Source: Calendula officinalis
Lineage: Eukaryota; Streptophyta; Magnoliopsida; Asterales; Asteraceae
Assembly (NCBI GenBank): GCA_963853835.1
Contig: OY970828.1
Location: forward strand, 63,728,861 to 63,792,860
Length of the DNA stretch: 64,000 bases
Direction of reading: 5' to 3'
In this document: one piece after another, positions 56,335 to 64,000 of the stretch
How the letters are laid out: the number at the start of each line of letters is the position of its first letter
Position numbering within the stretch: the stretch's first letter is position 1
Notes under the pieces: model-generated
Told to the model about the DNA's origin: nothing
What the model saw: only the letters and a program-made list of their open reading frames with translations
Databases searched by the model: none
Translations under genes and position numbers: made by a program

Positions 56335-58312
56335 TCTGACTTGAGGGATTTGGGTTCGCAAGGGGCGAATTCAAACTCAAGTTTGAGTTTCAAGTTTTTA
56401 AAACGAGAAAAGAGTAATATATTTTTGAGAGAAGTTTCCACATCAAATATACAACATGTCACGTCGACCTCTCGCTTTTCCCACTGCCGGTAATATTTAA
56501 GAGTTTTATTTGAGATTATATGCATATTGTATCCCGAGTTTCGCCAAAAGGCTTATTTCAATAATTTTGAGTAAAAATATCAGAGATAGATTCTGAGTAT
56601 ATTTCGCGACGTGGATCGCTTTTCTGAGTATATTTTTCCGAGTATAATTTCTGAGTATACTTTTGTATGACTAAATCTATATCTATATTATGTATATATA
56701 GATATACGAATACGAATATGAGATTTTTATATTCCTGAGTATAATTTTAACACTCAGTGTTTTATATATATTTATATATATACAAAAAACATATACTAGA
56801 TAAATGTGAAATTATAAATTTCAATGAGAAAGTAATAAAAGTTTCCAATTTGGAGGAACACCTAATAGAGTTAATGTGATATTTTATTCTAAGAAATTAT
56901 TTACCAAAAGTGTAATAAGAGGGATATTGATTTATAACAATTTAATTAGAAAATGAGGAAGTTATTAATGTTAAAGAAGAGTAAGAATATTTTTCATATT
57001 GAAAAATATTAAAAGCATTCGTTTTGGATAAAACACTTAATATAAGAGTTATTGAAGTGTGTAAATAGTGAAACGAGTAAATAAGTGATTATAAAATTAA
57101 ATTGATTTAGAATGTTATTATTCAAATGAGGGTTGGTCAAGTAAGTAAGGAGAAATTATTAATTCAAGAAAATGAGAAGTTATTGAATCAAGATTAAGCA
57201 ACCAAAAGATACATTAATATGGAATTCCAAATTTGTGTAAGAATCTATAGAATGTATTAAAAAAATAATTATGTGGTAATCTTGATGAAACAAAGAGTAA
57301 TCATTAATCGAGTTATGAAGAGCTATCAAAATGAAGTATCTGGGAAATTTGTATTTTGAATTAACCAAGACAGTATTGAGACAAGAGTATAAGAAGTAAT
57401 AAAGCACGAGTAAAAGAGAAAACTTATAAAGGGTTGTAAGAATTAATCAATTTAATTAAACGGGAAAAGGGATTGAACATAGTTTTAACAAAATGATATA
57501 TAGGAGTATGTCTAAATAAATGAGAAATAGTTACATCAAAATTTATTAGAAAATCTAATTTATTTTAAAAGGGTATTTACTAAAACAAGCTTAACGATAA
57601 TTAATAAAGTGGGTTAATAAGAAGCAAGCGAGTCGAGTTAAACGGGAATTATTAACGTGATCTAAAAGAGAATTATTGATCCTGGTTAAAAGAGAAGTTA
57701 TCTAAATGAGAAATTAAAAATTTCTTGAATACAATGAGTCACGAGCTATAATAATTGAGAAGATTCCATGTTGAGAACAACAAATTAGCATTTATTTAAA
57801 AATCATTAAATTGAGATTAAATGAGAAAATATTCAAAGTATGTGATTTTGATAGTTGAGTGCAAAACTTTATAATCACTAAATTTGAGTAAGGAGTTAAG
57901 TGAGAGATTAATGAGTTAACGATGAGAGCTTAAAATAAACTTCGTAAGTTTAATAGACCAATTAAGTGAGAAATTGCTGAGTGAAATTAGTCAGAAATTA
58001 TTGAAACTCATCTTAAAGAGTAATTATTAAAGTGGATTAAGGGGATGCTAGCGTCATGAATTTAATGAGGGTCTATTTAAAACGAGTTAAAAGAGCCATA
58101 ATTGAATCAAGGTAAATGAGAAACTAATTAACCGAGAATATTGAACTAGAAAGTATTACGGCAATAAATCGGATAATTTATGAGAAAGTGTAAATATTAT
58201 TCATAAGAAATGATAAATGAAATAACTAAGATTAGAAGACAGAACGAGATTTGTATTGTGAAAGTAACAAAGTAAAAATATTTCTATGAATCTGAGTTAT
58301 CCGAGTACGTAT
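56335..58312 (+). other. Non-coding purine-rich internal region, first part
   Basis: A+G-rich + strand with recurring GAGTAAT, GAGAAATTATT and AAATGAG words. No gag frame could be recognised. Interrupted by the solo LTR. Confidence 0.75.
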
Positions 58313-60561
58313 TGTAACGACCCGAATTTGGTGTTAAATAAATTATGAAACAAATATGATAAATAAGGATAAATCATTTAAAGAACGTAGGAATTGGTTT
58401 CGTGTCATTTGGACATCGTATGAGAAAGTTATGGACGAAACCGTGTCGAAGCAAAGGTCGAAAAGTGCAGCCTGGGCTGCACAGCCCAAGATAGCGACGC
58501 TATCTTGAATAGCGACGCGATTTTTGGCGATTTTCACAGAAAGCCGAAATAGCGAGTGGGAGATCGCGATTTTTAGCAAGAAATAGCGACGCGATCTTTG
58601 AATCGCGACGCGATCTCTCCGTCTGTGCGATATTAAATGCGGGAAAGCTCATTTATTGCAGACCAAAAGCCCTAGTTTCTCTCCCAACGACTTTGTATAC
58701 GTTTTTGAGTGGAAAACACCATTTGGAGCCAATTTCTTCATCAAATCTCGTGATTCTTCACTCCTAGTTGAAGATTAAAGGTAAATCTTCACTCCTCCAT
58801 CTTTGTAGCTCAAGATCTATGGATCTTGATGCTTGGGTATGAAACCCTAGTTCTTGGGGTTTTGGGTTATGATGAAATAAATGATGTATACACTTAATAG
58901 ATAGTATATTAACAAAGGAAACAAGTGTATGATTAAGATTTGTAAGAATCTTAAGGGTTGGTTAAACCTAGGGTTTGGTAAATCACCATAATTGGGGGAA
59001 ATGTGTTAGTAGGTGTTATCTAGAGATAGATGGACACATTGGTAGTAGTATGTGATGTTGATCATCTTGTGATTATTGTATTAGGCATTTGGTGAGGTCT
59101 TGGAAGGTTGACCGAATTGTGAAGCAAGGATATTGGCGTAAAGAATACAGTTGGAGCATTTCATTGCTAAGGTGAGTACATGAGACTTTTAAAACTGAGT
59201 ACATAGTAAATGGTTTTGAAATACATATGATATTTCATGGGTCTTTATTAATAAATGTTTTGATAAAGATAGTGACTGAAAAGATGAGAAAATAGGTATA
59301 TTGTGATACTAGAATATGTCTAGTATGATTGATGATATTGGAAGTAGTATGCTAAACTAAGTAATAACTGAATCTTTATTAATGTGCTATAATAATAAAG
59401 ATAATGAGTAAAAGAGTGCATATTGAGTCTTTATTAATAAATATGTATTAGTAAAGCAATTGGAAATGATTTTGTAGTAATGAGTATCTATTGGTAAGAT
59501 TTACTAATAAAAGTAAAGAACGAATATATATATGAAAATGCTTATGATGTGACTAGTAATAATTATCTATTATTGTCAATGGAAAGATAAAAGTATTATG
59601 ATATCGATATATAAGAAATGTATCTTATGGGATAAGTAAGTATGGACCTCCTAGGGTCATAGAGGTAGAAGTAAATGTGGGTTGCTTATGATCGGGTCCG
59701 TGGGACCATACAAGTACGTTCACACTATGTTGAACTAGTTATATATAGTTATTATTAGATAACTAACTTGTTTGATGATTACTTGATAGCCGAAGGCTTT
59801 GATTGGAATAACTGATGAGTTATGATAAGAATGAGATGATGTGATGACGCGGGGGATCCCCGGTCATGAGGTGTGGAGTGAGGGGCAGTTGGGTGGATTC
59901 CCATCGACTCATCCATGTTAGTAGTCTTGCTAACTGGACGTATTTCGGCGAGTAAGGCAGGTATCGGTAGATTGGGCGATTCCCTCTTGCCGTTATCTTG
60001 AGCAATGCGGGGGATCCCCGGTATGTTTCTAGTACGTATATGTTTATGTATTAGATATGGTTGAAGCTTATTAATGCGGGGGATCCCCGGTTAATAAGTT
60101 AATGTGGTTCTAGTTAGTTCGGGGGCAACCCGATAACTAGATATGATTGCTAGGAAAGCAAGGATGATAGAGTCACATTAGGGTGACTAGATGGTAGTGA
60201 GATAGTTTTTATATATGTCTATATATTTATGAAATGAGTATTATTATTGGGGTCTAAAACCCATGTATCTCACGAGACTATTTTGTCTCACGTACTATGT
60301 TTGTTTTGTGGCTATGTACTCAGGTACAGGTTTGAAGTGATAGAAGGTTGCACTAGAAGTGGCCTAGAGATGTTTAGCTCGGGAGCTCATAGGTAGATCT
60401 CGTTGCCTATGGTTTTGATATATTTGGTGACACCGTATTTTTGTAAACTCTGATAAAGGTTTTAAGGTTTTTGTTAAACTGTATTTTGGACAATATGTCA
60501 AATATTGGGAAAAATGTATTTTAAATGATTTAAACGATGTTTTAAAAATACGGGTGTTACA
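58313..60561 (+). mobile_element. Solo LTR of the Helitron-nested gypsy family
   Basis: TGTAACGACCCGAATTTGG to ACGGGTGTTACA, 2249 bp, flanked by CGTAT (58308-58312, 60562-60566) and without an internal region: an element removed by LTR-LTR recombination. Its middle matches, inverted, the LTRs at 25125 and 31221. It holds three CGGGGGATCCCCGG palindromes (59850, 60008, 60077) and an AT/GC block of GCGACGCGAT words near 58490-58620. Confidence 0.92.
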
Positions 60562-62370
60562 CGTATCGCGTATGAGACTTAATATACACATGATTTTCTG
60601 AGTAATGTTTATGAGATTTTGAGTACACACTCTTGAGTGCATATCTGTAATTATCAGATGTTGAAAATAAACTTTCTTTCTTCTGAGTGTGATTTGTTGG
60701 TGGATTTAAATGTGGGAAGTTGTAAACTTTAGGATTGACTCGTGACCAAACAAAAGTAGGTGTTGAAAGTAAGAGGGCCCCTAGTACCGTACGCACAAGA
60801 CTTTTGGTTAGTCATGGGGAGATTTTGAGGGGAACGATGGACCAATGCTTGCTATAATGAATTTATTATATGCATATTATTTGTTTGTATTATTTGGGTG
60901 GAGAATGCCAAGTTCCAAACTCGAGGACGAGTTTTTCTCCAAGTGGAGTTGAGTAGGGGTAAAAAGAGAAATTTCTAAAAAAATAAAGTAATTATCATTA
61001 TGTATTATTTATAATTATTATGAGCACGAAGCTTATACAGAGAGATTTTCTGGATGAGGATTTTAAAAGTATGAAATCTAGATACATATACTTGATTGAA
61101 AATGAAAATTTATAAGACTAACTACCGAATAGAGCAAATAGAGAATAATTAAATTAATTCTATGGTGTAACTATCGAGTTAATAAATTTGATAATCGGGA
61201 TTAATGGAGAAATCAATAAACCAAGATTTATCAGGTTGAGTGCAATTGTGCAAAAGAGAAATGGTAAGTACTATAATTGTATACATAATGAGATCGGGGT
61301 ACTTATTCATGTGTAATTATAATGAGATAATGAGAAATTATTAAAGATTTAATTAATGAGAATTTAATAATGAGTTAAAGGAGGAAAATTTTAATTAACA
61401 TGAAGTTAATATATCGGAGCAATGAGAAGAGTTTATTTATGAGTAATTATTAAATTAGGTTTAGAAGAATTATTAAATGAAATTATTGGATTGGATAAGA
61501 TATTTTATTATTTAAAGTTATCAAATAATATACTTTATTATTATTAAATTATTGAATTGAGAATAGTTATTGAATCAAGCAAGTGAGGAATACAATAAGT
61601 GAATTATACAATAATATTTTATTGAATTAATGAGATTTTCTAAAAGATGAGAAAGTAGTAAAGTAATGAACAATGAGAGAACCTTTAAATTTGGAAATCA
61701 AGGGTAACTGAATATTGAGTAAATGAGAATTAATGAATTGATTCGTAAACTGAGTAATAAGAAATCATTAAAATAAGAGTATAAAATTTAATTGGATTTT
61801 TGTGTAAGTAACATGAGTCTAATGAGTAGATATATGGTCAAAATAATCAACAGACATTTTAAATCGTGTTGAATCGGTGAAACATACTATTAAAGATCGG
61901 TAAAGTACATGAATGAGAAAACATCTATTAAAATATTATCGAGAAACCAATAAATGTAGTAGAATGAGAACATATTAAAGAGAATTAAATGACAAGATTG
62001 TTGATCTGAGCTAATTAGAGGGTTATTAAAATGAGTAATTAATATGCAAACCTAATAGAGTGATGTAACGATAATGGGTTAAAGAATAGTTATTCTGAAA
62101 ACTAATAACGCGGTTGAGAGACAAATTATCAGCCCAAGTATTATAAGCTAGTAAATATTATTATTTATGAGTTTATTTCTGAGATAGATTTCCAAGTTTA
62201 TTTCTGAGTCAGATTTCTGAGTTATACTTTTAGAGATATGTTTTGAGTTCATTTCTGATTAGACTTCTAAGTTATATTTTATGATCATAATTCTGAGTTA
62301 TATACCTGAGCATATGAGAATTTTGTGTGATATGTATATTCCTTGTGAATAACTTACCTGTTTTTGTATT
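60562..62370 (+). other. Non-coding purine-rich internal region, second part
   Basis: Continues the pattern of 56335-58312. Near 60890-60960 there is GAGGACGAGTTTTTCTCCAAG and AGTGGAGTTGAG, similar to the sequence just before the 3' LTR (63050-63073), which hints at an internal duplication or an old rearrangement. No ORF. Confidence 0.65.
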
Positions 62371-63060
62371 AGTTGATAGCGGTGTAAACCACAAATTTGA
62401 TTTTTTTATACCTTAAGGAAACTAGTGTCCTATAGAATAGATGACCCTTCTGAGCCATTCTGATAGAGAATTGCCAATAATGATGTTTTACCTGTTGCTA
62501 AAATGCATAATGACCATTTGATGGAGCTGTGCGGGAAGAATTATCCTATAAAACTTAGTGTTATCGTCATGAGAGAGCCGAGTGTGATTGTGAGGATGGA
62601 TTGGATGACCGAGTACCATGCCGATATCATCTGTCGCCACAAACAAATCCGTAGAAAACCTTCAAGTGGAGTTGAATTGGAGATTCAACGCGACGTTACC
62701 AGCTGGGTGTAGGAACCGTATCCGGCTTCGAGAGCGAGAAGACACCTTCAACATAGTATCGTGTATTTTGCATATGTTATCGACACCATTTTAGACGATA
62801 AACCGAGATCCTTAGTGAGCGTTCCGATTTTTAGCCCTTATCGTCTTGCGCCGCAAGAGATGAAAGATTTGTATCAGCAGTTGCGAGAACCGGAGTTCAT
62901 TCGGATCGAGTAGCTCACCCTTAAGAGCTTCTTTTTATTCATAACCTTTTCGTGTTTCCCCATTTACGGATGTGCGACGTTGGCGAGCCTAAGTCTGAGA
63001 TGCGAGACCGCTACCCTGAGTTTCTTCCAAACGATAACTTCGGGGACGAAGTCTATTTCA
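62371..63060 (+). pseudogene. Gypsy protease/RT remnant
   Basis: Fragments in more than one frame: LVDSGVNHKF (protease active site, near 62372); then 62503-62712 with VIVRMDWMTEYHADIICRHK, which matches the conserved gypsy protease end (IGMDWLxxxxAxIxC); then SPYRLAPQEMKDLYQQLREP near 62840-62900, the start of RT, ending in a stop. The part between protease and RT is shortened and no further RT, RNase H or integrase follows, so most of pol is deleted. Compare the intact order in the chromovirus at 44870-49396. Confidence 0.7.
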
Positions 63061-63073
63061 AGTGGAGTTGAGT

Positions 63074-64000
63074 TGTAACGCCCTGAAATTTTAATAATTA
63101 AATAATATTAATTTAATCGTCATATTTAAGTTTAAAACAAAATAATAATTAGATAGTTTAGACGGTTCGTATTATTTAGACGACCTGTAATTAGACGGTT
63201 CGTATTAGTTCAACGTTTTAATTATTTGGACACTTTATTATTTTATAGACATTTGTATATCATTAACTGTCAATAAATAGTTCGTGTCGGGTTTTGACCG
63301 GTTAGTTAACCGTATGAGTTGAGTGACATTCTTTTGAGTCGGGTTAAATTAGTGTGTCAGGTTTAGCCGGTTAATTAATTAAGTAGACGATATTTTAGTT
63401 AGTTAGTGAGTTGGGCTTGGGCCAAGTAGGGGCTGTAAGGGGCTGGCCACCTTCGAATAAAACGTGGTTAATATATGGAATGTAGGGTTGAAACATTTTC
63501 TTTTCTTTTGTCTTGTATTCTGCCGATCCCCTAAATCCCTAGCCGTGCCTCACTCGTAGGCGATCAGCCATGTGAGAAGAAGAAAATGGTGGAATTAATC
63601 ATGTTGGTCACCAATCAAATAAGTAAAGAAAGGAATGGCTTGTCGGTGGCAAATTTAATTGGAAAAGGAATTTTGAGATGGCGGAAGCATGTGCTGGCGA
63701 TGTTTTTTTTTTTCATTTGTATGTTGGCAGCCAATATTTGACCATTGTTACTCAATATAATTGGTGGTGGTCGATGGCTTAGAAGTCTATATTTCCTTGT
63801 TGGTTGATTGTGAAGCAGCGGAAGGATAGAGTGGAGATTCGATCGTGATATTTGATTCGTAGGGTATATCTTTAATCCCTTTTCTTGTAATCTTTTATTC
63901 GATTGATCGTTTTAAAATTTTCTAGCAAGTGTTACTGTTTTGGGGCTGAGTTCGTAGGGGTTGTGGTATGCCCAAATTCTGACGGGTCGGGTTGGCTAAA
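63074..64000 (+). repeat. 3' LTR, first 927 bp, cut by window end
   Basis: Aligns with 54074 onward; begins TGTAACGCCCTGAAATT. Preceded by GTGGAGTTGAG, a purine-rich run that may serve as polypurine tract. Confidence 0.88.

Larger units (their letters stand above)
54074..64000 (+). mobile_element. Mostly non-coding LTR retrotransposon, 3' LTR cut by window end
   Basis: 5' LTR (54074-56319), intact initiator-Met primer-binding site, about 6.75 kb internal (4.5 kb without the nested solo LTR), and a 3' LTR starting at 63074. The internal DNA is mainly purine-rich non-coding sequence with a small gypsy protease/RT remnant near its 3' end. The first 0.9 kb of the two LTRs differ at about fifteen sites plus a small indel by eye, so it is older than the chromovirus. 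Same superfamily as the deleted element at 33928. Confidence 0.85.

Noticed and set aside
59850..60090. GGATCC-centred repeats as cloning-site artefacts
   Set aside because: They occur in different contexts in several LTR copies, with an extended palindrome, so they are native.
62371..63060. A functional small protease gene
   Set aside because: The protease and RT motifs are in several frames with stops, so it is a pol remnant.

Overview
This is a stretch of a plant nuclear genome: AT-rich, intron-containing, and dominated by transposable elements. Only one ordinary host gene is present, a complete eight-exon lipoxygenase on the + strand (9934-19114, predicted 867 aa, type-1/9-LOX-like, no transit peptide). 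The retroelement repertoire (a SIRE-like Ty1-copia with an extra 3' ORF, a Tekay/Del-like chromovirus, several Ty3-gypsy families with 1.8-2.8 kb LTRs) suggests a dicot, perhaps Asteraceae. That family-level guess rests on recall of similar retroelement proteins and is moderate to low confidence.

Layout. 1-8574: a degenerate Ty1-copia element on the - strand (5' LTR at 7962-8574, gag, pol, then a third ORF; its 3' LTR lies outside the window). 8575-9933: lipoxygenase promoter region with small MITE relics. 9934-19114: the lipoxygenase. Its 4.5 kb intron 2 carries a tRNA-type SINE with a perfect 15-bp target duplication and two Stowaway-like MITEs; intron 3 carries a MULE-type MITE. 19115-24510: intergenic DNA with a MITE, a CCGGTT-rich hAT-like element and a PIF/Harbinger-like element filled with GGN repeats. 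24511-33081: a small non-autonomous Helitron split by a gypsy-like LTR element (gag and protease only) whose two 1781-bp LTRs are almost identical; 62 bp of Helitron flank is duplicated just inside the second LTR, where the primer-binding site should be.

33150-40950: a nested stack, with target duplications readable at four junctions: Stowaway-like relic, MULE (TSD ATAAGTTA), PIF-like (TAA), hAT-like (GTCTCGTC), deleted LTR retrotransposon (TTTTT). The MULE contains a broken copy of a PB1-domain gene, so it looks like a Pack-MULE. 41394-41690: another Stowaway. 41965-54073: a second MULE-like element split by an intact, recent Tekay-like chromovirus (42144-53117, TSD GTTTT, 1508-aa open Gag-Pol plus a small acidic ORF upstream of gag). 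54074-64000: a largely non-coding LTR element related to the deleted one in the stack. It carries a solo LTR of the Helitron-nested family (58313-60561, TSD CGTAT) and a remnant of protease/RT; its 3' LTR runs off the window.

The lipoxygenase is expected to act in the cytosol on linoleic and linolenic acid. Everything else is transposon biology; only the chromovirus looks coding-competent. Coordinates were read by eye. Family names rest on motifs, not on searches.
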